A stretch of 64,000 nucleotides of DNA from CAYOFF01 sp964403415. GTDB lineage: Bacteria > Patescibacteriota > Gracilibacteria > Absconditabacterales > Absconditicoccaceae. Position 1 is the stretch's first letter. Every line of letters begins with the position of its first letter. Shown here in pieces: positions 9,298 through 18,828 of this stretch. The position numbers and the translations under genes are program-made. The notes under the pieces are model-generated. The model had not been told where the DNA came from and did not search any database. It saw only the letters and a list, made by a program, of their open reading frames with translations. The stretch is taken from contig CAYOFF010000001.1 in assembly GCA_964403415.1 (NCBI GenBank), positions 372,001 to 436,000 on the forward strand, read 5' to 3'.

Positions 9298-10658
9298 AGT
9301 GAAGCTGTCGCTATTTCTTGTAGATCATACAGAATTGATACAGTTACTTTTCCTGCGTTTTCTCCTGTAATACGGAGTACTTTTTTACCATCTTGAACAA
9401 ATGAAATTGCACTAGGGAATACATCTATACTGTTGTTGTTTACTTTCGCTTGTAGTGGTGAGGTTAGAAGTCCTTGTACGTTGTTTCCGTTCTTGTCCTG
9501 TATAAGCAACTCTATAGTACTGGTGTCTCATCTGTCGATATGTGGTGTACTTACCTGTAGACGTAAGCGATATTTCCCATCGTAAGTGGTTGTTCGATTC
9601 TCGTTATTTGTGGTCTCTGCAATAACTCAGACGACCTGCTCTTTGGGCGCAACTGTATGTTCGAGTTCTTTGCTTTCTGTTTTTGTGCTTTCTATTTCTG
9701 GTGTTTGTTCAAGTAATGGTTTTGAAAGTAGTGGAGATGATTCTTGTGTATTGTTTTCTGTATTATCGATAATATTATTTTCGTTAGTCCCGCTTTCATT
9801 TTCTACTTTTTTGTTAAGCTCTTCATCTAGTGTTGTGGAAAAAAATCCTTGTATACCTCTACTTGATGATACAACAGGTATTCTTGTTGTTGTTCTGAGT
9901 GGTGCTGGTGTTATTGTGGTAGCTATTTTTTGCTGTAATTGTGAAAAGGTCGTGTCGTTACTTACGTTTTTTTGTTCAAAGAATGCGAGAGGATCCACTT
10001 GCGTTGCCTTGAGCTTGTCTCTACATATTCACTGATTTACAGCTCTTTCATATCATTCAGGACAGTCAGCGTAACCATACGGTCACTGTATTTTATCTGA
10101 TGTAATAATCTGGAAATCGAGATGATTCCCAAAAGGTCACATACTTGTTCAGCTTTTCCCTACGGTTCCGATAAGTTGTCACTCTTGTACAGAAGCTCAT
10201 TTTTGGATATGTATTGAGTCTAGATGGCTATATGATGAGTATATTTTCTTGTCTCCATCGCGGTGTTCTATAGTTATATTATTCCCATATCATTGCGTAT
10301 ATTCTGCCTTGATTACAACCCCATCCCCGATAGCGTAGACGGGAGTCCCTTGTGCAGTAGGAAGATCAATGCCTGGATGTCATCATGCAGCTGTATTCCA
10401 TCCATCATTGTAGCTTGCTCATCGTAACATTGAGTAAGTAAGACGAGCAGCTGTCTGTAAACGTTGTAGATTATATGATGAGGGGCGCAAAATGGGCAAT
10501 TGAGCCTTACATTCGTCTGGCATTTGTGCCCATGTGTATATTTTGCATTGTGGTAGACTAATTTCTTGCAGCGGGAACTCCCATCATCGGGTGGTCTGTA
10601 GCTGTACTACGCACAGGATAGCGATTGTTTTGAGGATACGCTTAGTGATCATAGTCAT
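9282..10658 (-). CDS. M23 family metallopeptidase with C-terminal Ig-like domain
   Basis: 458 aa. A signal peptide (ending near residue 25) leads to an M23 domain at about residues 80-190: HPGID (H94, D98), SHLD (H145) and GNHLDF (H179, D181). The last motif is HxH in typical family members, so the second histidine, normally a zinc ligand, is aspartate. A long Ser/Thr/Glu/Asn-rich linker (about 215-330) and a beta-rich domain with features of bacterial Ig-like folds follow. It probably cuts, or binds, peptidoglycan cross-bridges outside the cell. A consensus promoter lies 38 bases before the start. UGA codes several conserved glycines, including the one before HPGID. Confidence 0.82.
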
Positions 10659-10695
10659 TGGCAGATAAATTTATGTTTTTGTGATTTCTTTCATA

Positions 10696-10723
10696 ATTAT
10701 AATGTATTATGTATATATGTCAA
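10696..10723 (-). promoter_or_regulatory. Consensus promoter of the M23 gene
   Basis: Read on the minus strand: TTGACA, 16 bases, TATAAT, both perfect hexamers. Transcription would start about 30 bases before the ATG at 10658. Confidence 0.7.
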
Positions 10724-10843
10724 GTGTAGATACATCTTTTTACGTGTTTATAGCAATAGAGATTTGGCTTGTATCAGTGGGTCTATGTATATAGGATGTG
10801 GAGTCATTGTGATTTGGGAGATGGTTTTGCGTTATTTCTATAA

Positions 10844-11926
10844 ATGCTTTCACTACAGCTTCGATGAGCTTTATATAGCACTTCTAAAAACATAAAGGCT
10901 AAAGATATCCCTTTTTTGAGTGCTAATCCAGAAAAATTGCCTGATGCTACACAAAAAATGATGTCTTGGATGGAAGAAAATGCAATTTTTACGTGTATCA
11001 GAGGATGTGATTGTGAGTGATATCCATTGGATTGAGGGGTTTTGTTTGGAGGGCAGCCGTATATTTCGTATTTTGTGTGAGATATGTCGCTTTTGAATAA
11101 GAAAAAACTGGGCATAGTTGGTCCAAGAACCCCTTCTCTATATGGTATAGATGTTATGCGTGATTTATCAGCCTTTTTGTGAAAGTATGACCTAGTAACC
11201 GTTTCTGGTGGGGCGGAGGGAGTTGATATGATAGCACATAGGTATTCCCTTGATATGCGTGTGCCTACGATTGTTGTTTTGTGAGCCTGAATAAGGCGAT
11301 CTTTGACACATAGTTCTTCGAAAAGGTTTTTGTATGACGTTTTGGATCATGGATGATTGATATATTCTTCATTTAAGCTTGATCAGTGTCCGACTAGGTT
11401 TAGCTTTCCTCAGAGAAATAAATATATCGCATGAATGAGTACATGCCTTTTTGTGCCAGAAGCTGGCATAGGCTCAGGAAGTTTGATTACCGTTGATTTT
11501 GCGGCAACGATGCGTACACCATGTTATAGCGTTCCGCAGAGTATATATGCTTCTTCGGGCGCGTGAGTTCTAAAGGCTTGGAGTGAATGAAAATTATCCT
11601 TAATTCATTCTTTTGAGACTATTTTTAGCCATTTTATGCCTCTCGATAGATGGGCTTATGGTTCAGATTGAGTATATGTTTGAGATATATCTGAGCAGAT
11701 GCCTCTTGTCCATGATGATAAAGTTGTGTATTGATCGCCTGTCTGACCACAAGATGTTGTGTCTCAACAAATATGGTCTTTACTGCAGCAAAAAGAACCA
11801 TTATCTGCGGATGAAATTATGAAAGTTTTACAGTGTGAGCCTTCGGAAGTGTTGTGACTTCTAACCATGTGAGAGATAGAAGGCTTTTGGAGGGAACTGT
11901 CTGATTGAACTTACCAAAGATGTTAG
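10844..11926 (+). CDS. dprA: DNA processing protein DprA/Smf
   Basis: 360 aa. It binds incoming single-stranded DNA and loads RecA in natural transformation. The N-terminal region holds the DprA signature (GYPLDGG, VLFGG, MSLLNKKKLGIVGPR), the Rossmann fold follows (TVSGGAEGVDMIAHR, FPQRNKYIAG, GSGSLITVDFA), and the last ~70 residues are a winged helix (PLSADEIMKVLQ, GEIEGFW), as in full-length DprA. Several motif glycines are UGA. An in-frame TAA at 10841 makes ATG 10844 the first possible start. DNA uptake is widespread in CPR bacteria and could feed nucleotide salvage as well as recombination. Confidence 0.93.
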
Positions 11927-12005
11927 AGAATCCTATAAGTATATGTGTGAAGATGTCATTTTGTTGGGGTGTGATAAAAGTAACGATGTAGATGTGTATG
12001 TGGAG

Positions 12006-12035
12006 ATTTTAGTAGATATTTTAGTAGATATTTTA
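12006..12035 (+). repeat. 12-bp tandem repeat before pyrH
   Basis: ATTTTAGTAGAT occurs twice in a row (12006-12029), followed by a partial third copy ATTTTAAT. The repeats lie in an open frame continuous with pyrH and would encode LVDILVDILI if that extension were translated. Confidence 0.8.
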
Positions 12036-12050
12036 ATATTTGTACCTAAT

Positions 12051-12791
12051 ATGACACAGACGTTTAAAAAGAAAGTATTATTGAAGCTTTCTGGTGAGGC
12101 TCTTTCAAATGGATGAGCGGAAGTATACGATTATACCAAATTGGATGATCTTTTAGATAAGATTAGTGACTTGTCACATCGTGTTGAGCTTGGTATTGTT
12201 GTTTGAGGTGGAAATATCTGGAGATATAAAGATAACGTAGGTACGGGTATCGAAAGAGTTACCTCTGATTATATCGGTATGACTGCTACAATTATCAATG
12301 CTATTGTTCTTTCAGAAAAACTAGCGCAACGTGGACGTAGTGTATCAGTCTATTCTCCGGGAAATATGCAGATTCCGAACTGTACGCGTGTATATGATGT
12401 ACATAAAGTTAGGAGCGATCTAGCTGCTGGTAATATTGTATTTTGCGCGGGAGGTACATGAAATCCTTATGCGACGACTGATTCTGCCGCGATCTTTAGA
12501 GCTCTGGAACTAAACTGTGATGTGATGATCAAGGCTACCAAGGTCGACGGCATTTATACAGATGATCCTGCGCGTGTGTCTGATGCCAAAAAATACGATG
12601 TATTGGGTCTAGACGAAGCGTTTAGACTGCAGGTAAACATAATGGATCATGCTGCACTTGCGCTTGCGGCTGATGAACAGCTTCCTATATGGGTGTGCCG
12701 CTTGCATGATATAGATAAGTATGGAGATGAACATATATGAACTTGGGTGTTGCCGGTAGGTAAAACAAAAGAAGATTTTAGCTTATCGTAG
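12051..12791 (+). CDS. pyrH: UMP kinase
   Basis: 246 aa, the usual length. It phosphorylates UMP to UDP. The amino-acid-kinase fold is clear: VLLKLSGEAL, GIVVGGGNIWR, ATIINAIVLSEKL, CAGGTGNPYATTDSAA, KATKVDGIYTDDP and the C-terminal MDHAALALA. UGA codes glycines in GGTGNP and VVGGGN. The start is set by family alignment. The frame stays open upstream as far as an ATG at 11943, but that would add an unusual 36-residue extension. No clear Shine-Dalgarno sequence precedes the ATG. The gene for the large surface protein begins 8 bases after the stop. Confidence 0.95.
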
Positions 12792-12799
12792 GTTATCTG

Positions 12800-15385
12800 A
12801 TGCACAAAAAAAACATCTGGCGGGGTATTGCAGGATGCGTCGTGTTGTTCATAGGTGTTGGAGTTTGGATGAGTGCCTATGGTGATTTTCGCGATGACTT
12901 AGATCAGGTTGGCATTAATGTATCACAATTAGAACAAAAAAAGGGAATTTCTCGTTATGAGATGGTACAGGTACTTGCTGCTGGAGATTGTTTGGATTGT
13001 TTGCATCCATCTCCGGCTATGGTTTCTCATTATACACAACAATGGCTTGATGCTTTTGTGCGTGAACCGGCTAATAATTTTTTGGATCTTTCTGTGACCT
13101 GATGATATTACTATTGTGTGGCGTATGCTGGTGATCAATGATGGGTCAACTGATACCCCAAAACAACTAGTCCCTTCTGTCCATGAAAATATTGTGGCGC
13201 AAATACAGTATCGCAAGGTGAGCTGATTCAGGTACTATTCAATATGATTGCGAAGGATGTATATGCTACCTATGAGGTGAACTGGTCTGCTATAGATGCA
13301 TGGAAAGACTCTTTGTCGTTTGATCTTGATGTTGCGACGATGAGTATTATCAAAAATGCTCGCGAATCCTGTAATGATTCAATGTGCCCAGTGCGTTCTG
13401 TGGAAGAACTTAGTGTGTACATGAGATATTGTACGTATCATACAAAGGAGTGTGGAATGAGAACATTTCCAAACTTATGAGAAGTCTATCCTGTAGCTCA
13501 ACTCAATGTGTTGTTGGATGCATGAATTGTGCGTGCATGAGAGTTTGCAAACAAATCTTCATTTGAGGAGGTACGCTGAGAAGAACTCCTGAGATATGTT
13601 GAAAGAGTTCGTGATTTGCATGGATGTGCGTTTGAGGCGGACTATGATCGTGATGGAATTGCTAATAAAAATGATAGCTGTCCAATCTGATATAATCCTA
13701 ACCAAAAAGACTTGGATGGCGATGGTATCTGAGATGTATGCGATTCTGACATAGATAATGATGGAATTTTGAATCCTGTGGGTATTGTGGATGATCAGAG
13801 TAATATTGTTGTAAAGCTTTTGACGAATGATACTGATAATTGTTTATTTATTCCTAATACGCAGCAAGCAAATAGAGACAAAGATAAAATGTGAGATGAG
13901 TGTGATGAGTGAGCGTCTGATGCTAAAGCATATTTGGCTATAGATGCAGGGACTATTGTTGTCTCTACAGCACCAATGACGACGACATTTGATGCGGTTA
14001 CTTCTGGCGGTATACAACAGGTGGATTGGGAGTTTGGGGACTGATATTTTGGTCAGTGAAAAACTGTTTCTCATACATTTCAGACTCCGTGATCGTATAC
14101 TGTTGTTGCGCAGACAGCAACGTCACAGTGAGTTGTTCTTGTTGCTAAACAGCCGGTAACGGTAGGAAATTCTGTGGAAACCGCAAGGGCGGTGAGCTTA
14201 AGGGCAACTCCCTTGAGTGCTCCAGTATGATTTGCTTTTGTTTTTACCTTAGTGCCGACCTGAATTCCTACGGCTGAAATTCGTCAGATGGATTGGACGT
14301 TTGGTGATGCGGTAACGAAGCAGATTACAAATCCTTTACTAAGTGATTTTAAACAATCTCACACGTATAATCGTCCAGGATCTTACTGTGTACAAGTGAT
14401 CGTCTATACTACAAAAAATGAAACATACGTTGCTGAAGTAACAGTATATGTTTTTGGTGATGATATATGTTTGTGAAATGCAGTACTACGCTGCGATTTT
14501 GATAAGGATAAAATTCCGGATATATGTGATGATGATGTAGATGGTGATGGTGCCAAACAGTTTCTTGGCTTAATTACCGTAGAAAATAAGGATTGTTCGT
14601 TGTGATCCAATATATCCCCGCAGAGGTGGGAAGAGTACAGAGCATACCTGGTAGCATGATGAAGCTGAGATAACTGTGCATGGACAGTAAACCGTGACCA
14701 AAAAGATGATAATCTCAATGCCACGGGTAATGTGTGTGACGTTGTTACCAAACAGATGATACAGTCTTGAGAAGTAGTATCTACATGATGATGAGGATGA
14801 TGATGAGGGATGATTGAGACTTGAAAAAATGCATGACCTTGAGATACTGATCAGGACGGTATTCCGGATACTCAAGATGCCTGTCCTTGAATCCCTGAGA
14901 ATAAAAACGGTCTTGAAGATGCCGATGGTTGTCCAGAACTTATTTTGCCAACGTGACCGACCGGATGAGGGAATGGCTGATGATGAGTTACCGCTTGACC
15001 TACAGCCTGACCTGTGACGTGAGGTGCGGCAGGATGAGGTTCACCAACATGAGGGACACCCACCTGATCTCCTACCTGATGAACTCCTGGGTGATGAAAT
15101 TGATGAGGTGACAATGGGGTTGACGGCACGCCGGGTGGTCCGACTGCTGGAGGAAATAATGGGTGACTGGGAAATAATGATCCATGACTTACTGATCCAG
15201 ACTCACATATTGAGGCTGGTCCATGTAATACCTGTCCTTGTCAAACGGCAAATTTTTGATCTGCATTATGGAAATGAGATCGCGTGAGGGCGGTGTTATA
15301 TGATGAGGCAAAATCAATTCTGTATAGATATAGTCCTCCAAAAATCATAGAGTTACGTGTGCCTGATGTTATGATGGGACAATAA
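12800..15385 (+). CDS. Large exported surface protein: SLH-like, thrombospondin type 3 and PKD domains, Gly/Pro-rich tail
   Basis: 861 aa. An N-terminal membrane helix/signal leads to a domain patterned like S-layer homology repeats (ISRYEMVQVLA; VAYAGDQGWVNGYP; VSQGELIQVLF). Calcium-binding type 3 repeats follow (DYDRDGIANKNDSCP, DLDGDGIGDVCDSD, TDQDGIPDTQDACPG), interleaved with two PKD-type beta domains (VDWEFGDG, MDWTFGDA, SHTF, PGSY). After a run of eight glycines comes a collagen-like stretch rich in GG, TG and TP (about residues 713-800), then a short non-repetitive C-terminus. Most glycines in the low-complexity part are UGA. It is likely an extended adhesin or S-layer-associated protein. 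It follows pyrH by 8 bases. Confidence 0.8.
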
Positions 15386-15391
15386 TAGACC

Positions 15392-16798
15392 CTACTTTTT
15401 TTCGTATGTACGGAGAAATAGTTGCGCATTGTACTTTTGATCAAGTACATCTCGTAGCTGTTGTCTTAGAGTATTTTCTTGCGTAGCAAGATTAAACTTG
15501 CTGAGGTATCCATAGGTGATTTGGTCGTTGATGTTGCGATATATACTTTGCAGAAGCTGGGTTTCTAGGAGTTCTGCAAAGGGAGAAAGGGTGTATGATG
15601 AGCTGATAAGGCGTTGTTGTGTGGCCAACAAAAGATATCCTTTTATTCGTTCATATGCGGGTGCAGGTGATTTTACTTTTTGAGGAATGATGAATCATCG
15701 TGCTGTAATTGGGTATCACAGACTGTTGGTGGGGAAGTTTGTGATTGTGTAATTTTGCTCTCGACGATCTCATTGTGGAAATTCTATGCGTAAGATATCA
15801 AGATCACTGAGATGTGTAAATCAGATATCTCCTAGTTGATATCTCAGTATGCATGGGATGGGGAAGGTTGCACATTGGGGGAATTTCTCAGAAACAAGGC
15901 GTGTAATATCTCTAAAAATTCAAAACTCTCGCGATGGAATTTGGGGGAGATATGTTAGAATTCCAGGAGTTTTTGTTTGTATTGCCTGCTCTGTGAAGAC
16001 GGAGAGAATTTCGGTGTATCAAGGATATGCCTCTTTGTTGTTACGTCCTAGGAGAATATCGGTAGGAGATACGCCAAATAACGATCATAGATGTGGAATA
16101 TCTGCAGGCAGTATTCTGGGTGATGCGATTGTATGTTGCAAGAGATCTCGTGAAAAGTTTTTTGGATTTGTATTTACCTGACGATGTGTGATGGTGACGA
16201 GAGGGTCGATAGCGTAGGGTACAAATGTTCATGATGCGCTACGAATGAGTTTGCCAACGAGAGGAGAAAAATATGCGCTTATATCTGTGGTGAATGGAAT
16301 GTGCTTGCTTGCGTTGATAGAGTCTTGTCCGTTGAATGTAGATACGAGAATAATATCTCGATCTTGATTGGGGGAAGTGAGTGATGATTGGCGAGCTGTT
16401 TCGTATGCTTGTAAGCTCTCTGCGCGTACAGCTGTTGCTTGTATGTCTACGATTTGGCGAACGGCCATTGTGAGCGCTATTATGTCTTGTGGTGCTACTC
16501 GTGGAGGGAAAAGTATGCGTATGCCTGAACCATTATCTGAGGGTAGTAGTCCTCCTGATATGGTATATCCAGTGCTATTGTTGATTCATGTGCCTTCTGG
16601 CTGCTGTGTATTTGGTAGGTCAGTTGTTGTTGAAGATCATGTATTATTTTTTGGATACGTTCACAAGGATCATTGTATGTTTGCCTGGAGATCACTGTTT
16701 TGAGGATCTGAGGTGACTTTGGTGAATAAGAAAATTCGGCCTGCGATGGCAAGGAGAATAGCTCCAAAACTCATAATCAAGATGATCCTTGTTTTCAT
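15392..16798 (-). CDS. Exported protein resembling an ABC extracellular solute-binding protein
   Basis: 468 aa. A signal peptide or anchor (RIILIMSFGAILLAIAG) is followed by a Gln/Asn/Ser/Thr linker. The rest is patterned like periplasmic sugar-binding proteins: DIILVSTFNG, SAYFSPLVG and FVPYAIDPLVTITHRQ, the last matching the PxxxDPLVLYYN signature of that family in CPR genomes. There is no lipobox cysteine and no permease gene nearby, so any transport role is unproven; it may bind a ligand at the surface. It has about a dozen UGA-Gly codons. It converges on the surface-protein gene with only 6 bases between the stops. Confidence 0.5.
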
Positions 16799-16950
16799 GC
16801 CTAAGATAACCTAAATTTCCCTATTTTGAAGTATATTGAAACGGATTTGTGAGCAAAAAATATCTCTTGTGAGTTGAAGTTCTTGTGTTGACATATGTGT
16901 ATGAGATGTTTTCATGAGATTTTTTTATGAGATTTTTCTTTTATATCCGA

Positions 16951-16976
16951 GAGAACATCCCTCCTGTGAAGGGGGA
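16951..16976. repeat. Interspersed hairpin element, copy 1
   Basis: GAACATCCCTCCTGTGAAGG matches the following copy in order and spacing: GAACA, a C-rich arm, CCTGT, AAGGG. It is imperfectly self-complementary (CCCTCC / GGGGGAG). Confidence 0.4.
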
Positions 16977-16985
16977 GAAGCTAAC

Positions 16986-17034
16986 GGCGTGGGTATTTAT
17001 GCCTACGGGAACACCACGCCTGTAAGGGTGGGGG
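16986..17034. repeat. Interspersed hairpin element, copy 2
   Basis: GGCGTGG, then TATTTATGCCTACGGGAACA, then CCACGCC and TGTAAGGG. GGCGTGG pairs with CCACGCC (7 bp). The block TATTT-TGCCTnCGGGAACA recurs at 29581-29630, and the CACGCC/GGCGTG stem at 17753 and 51810. Confidence 0.5.
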
Positions 17035-17045
17035 GATATTTTATA

Positions 17046-17090
17046 CGTACAAAAATCCCTCTTATTGACTTAAAGAGGGATTTTTGTACG
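17046..17090. terminator. Perfect 18-bp inverted repeat
   Basis: CGTACAAAAATCCCTCTT pairs with its exact complement across a 9-base loop. It lies beyond the stop of the minus-strand lipoprotein gene and is A/T-rich at the base, so it can act as an intrinsic terminator in either direction. The T5 tract inside the right arm supports that for plus-strand transcripts. Confidence 0.65.
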
Positions 17091-17139
17091 GAGTGCCGCT
17101 TTTTTAGCTTATATCTGAGAAAAATAACGCTGTATCTGA

Positions 17140-17724
17140 TTACTTGCTCGCGCTGAAACCGCCTATTACTTGTGCTACACCAACTGAATTGACGTCTACT
17201 TTGAGGGCTGACTTATCGCTTTTGATATACACTGTTGTGTGATCTGACTTTACGTCATATTTCTTTTTAAGATCGCTTTCTTTGTCGAAATCTACCCTAA
17301 AAACAATTTTTCACTTTCATATGAGAGAAGCGTTGTTTGCGAGGTCTTTGTCGAGTCTCTTGGAGATCGCGCTTCATGCAGAGTAGAAAAAGAGCGCAAC
17401 TTGTTTCTTTTCTTTGAGTGCAGCGTCAAGTTTTGCTGCTGAATATACCTGATAGTATTCTGAAGGCTTTGTTTCAGCACTAGCAGCAGCAATAGCAGCG
17501 GCAATAGTTGCTGCATCGTTTGCGGCACTACCGCTTCAGCCCTTGTTTCCTGTTCATGTATCTGTGGGGGCAGATGGCTTTTGAGCTTCTTGCTGTGCTG
17601 TATCTGCAGGCGTGTCTGTCGTGTCGGCGGTAGATGATTTTGTGCCGCATCCTACGAGCGTTAAGAGGAGTCAACACGTTGCTAAAAGAGTGGTAGCTCT
17701 GATGGTAGTCTTGTGCATATGCAT
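17140..17724 (-). CDS. Lipoprotein with thioredoxin-like domain lacking the CXXC site
   Basis: 194 aa. The signal peptide ends in the lipobox LVGC, so it is probably lipid-anchored outside the membrane. A low-complexity linker rich in Thr, Ala, Gln and Gly leads to a C-terminal domain (about residues 95-190) patterned like thioredoxin: KKQVALFFYSAGSAISKRLD, a strand KIVFRVDFD, KKKYDVKSDHTTVYIK. Where thioredoxins have WCxxC this protein has SAGSA, so it cannot do dithiol exchange and is probably structural or a chaperone. M1 may be 17724 or 17718. A hairpin element and a strong terminator flank the gene. Confidence 0.65.
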
Positions 17725-17752
17725 AGACAAAAAGTAAAGAATCCTACAAACA

Positions 17753-17782
17753 AACATCACGCCTAGGGCGTGTGTGCTTATG
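17753..17782. repeat. Interspersed hairpin element, copy 3
   Basis: AACATCACGCC, TAG, GGCGTGTGTGCTTATG. CACGCC/GGCGTG forms a perfect 6-bp stem. The order ATCACGCC-AGGCGTGT matches 51813-51832. Confidence 0.5.
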
Positions 17783-17974
17783 TATAGAAAAGATGGGGAA
17801 GAACGCAACTGTTTTGGGTTGTTTTTTGGGGAAATATAAGTACATAAGCTACGTCTTGCGGTGGAGTCAACGTTATATTTATGAAAATATCTTGATTGTC
17901 ATTAAGAGTAAAATTGTCATAGATCCAAGCTAATAAGCTAAGAACGTGGATATTTATTGTGCATATGTAATGTG

Positions 17975-18262
17975 ATGAAATATCAAGACGGTAAATTGAA
18001 GCGTGAGCATCATGTGTTGCCTGATTTTGAGCTTTTTTTGAGAGATTTAGCAAAATTGCCATTGGTATTGAGACTTATTCCATGAAGAATATCAAGACAA
18101 CAGAAGTGAACGAGTCATTGCTGTGTGACCGTCTCTTATGAGACACAATCATGATTGAAGTGCAACTTAAAGAAATGAGCTACGGTTCAGGAGTTATATG
18201 TGGTATGTGATCAGCAAAGTATACCAGCAGTTATGATGTGGATCAAAGCATATGTTTTATAA
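17975..18262 (+). CDS. Small protein resembling DUF2103
   Basis: 95 aa with UGA read as Gly at three places. The sequence KLKREHHVLPDFELFLRDL, then LVLRLIPGRISR, matches the pattern of DUF2103, a family described as predicted metal-binding proteins; SHCC and a later C-D motif could hold a metal. The first ATG in this frame was chosen. It lies 18 bases before the next gene, so the two may be co-transcribed. The 5' part overlaps a minus-strand open frame that I consider a shadow. No biochemical role can be given. Confidence 0.6.
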
Positions 18263-18280
18263 TTTGAATGCTATTCGTGT

Positions 18281-18754
18281 ATGATATCTTCACAAGAACG
18301 TGAACAAATTTTGCAGATAGTCACTAATTTGTATACAACGACAAAAAGAGTCCCATTTGTTGGGACACTACTTCGCCATCCTGTATATGGGCAGGTATTT
18401 TCTTCGTTTTCTCAGGAACAGCTTAGAGAAGTGGACGGAATTATTCATGGTCGAATTGTTGATTTTTTGAGCCGTTTGACCACCAAGTGAGGACAGTTGT
18501 TCGCTAGACTCCTTGAGATTGATGCAGAGAAATTTTGGGCATTTAGGGAATTAAATGCAGATGAATCATCAGTGAATACTCCTGAATTTCAGTCTTTGTG
18601 AACGTGGATGGAAGGGCAGTTATTTAAATTGGAGTGAATACTTACTGCACAGATGCTCAAAAAATCTCAGTGATTAGATAAAACAGTTTCCGCCTTTTAT
18701 GAAATTGCCTATGCAATTTTCCCGTATCTAAATGCCGTGGAGGGTCAGGAATAG
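18281..18754 (+). CDS. Hypothetical helical protein
   Basis: 157 aa, no family recognised. It is predicted mostly helical and soluble, with no signal peptide (MISSQEREQILQIVTNLY; FSSFSQEQLREVDGIIHGR). Four UGA codons lie in frame. Codon use matches its neighbours. It lies between the DUF2103-like gene and htrA and may share an operon with the former. A cytoplasmic role is likely, but nothing more can be said. Confidence 0.6.
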
Positions 18755-18828
18755 GCTTGATTTTGGCTGTCATATTGTCTAGAGTGTAGGGGAGGCGTTG
18801 GTGTTCTTTAGTTTTTTGGTAACTGGCT

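Larger units (their letters stand above)
16799..17139. other. Intergenic region with hairpins, no gene
   Basis: 341 bases with no credible gene. It holds, from left to right, a direct repeat of ATGAGATTTTT (about 16914-16938), two copies of the GGGAACAC/CCTGT-AAGGG element and a near-perfect 18-bp hairpin. A short plus-strand frame (16914-17156) has no family resemblance. Confidence 0.6.

Noticed and set aside
14872..15129. His/Pro/Gly-rich minus-strand frame
   Set aside because: It is the antisense of the glycine/proline-rich tail of the surface protein.
16914..17156. 80-residue plus-strand open frame in the hairpin region
   Set aside because: No family resemblance or ribosome-binding site, and it runs through the repeat elements and the 18-bp hairpin.
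17778..18062. 94-residue minus-strand open frame
   Set aside because: Overlaps the start of the DUF2103-like gene, has no in-frame UGA unlike its neighbours and no recognisable motifs. Kept out as a probable shadow.
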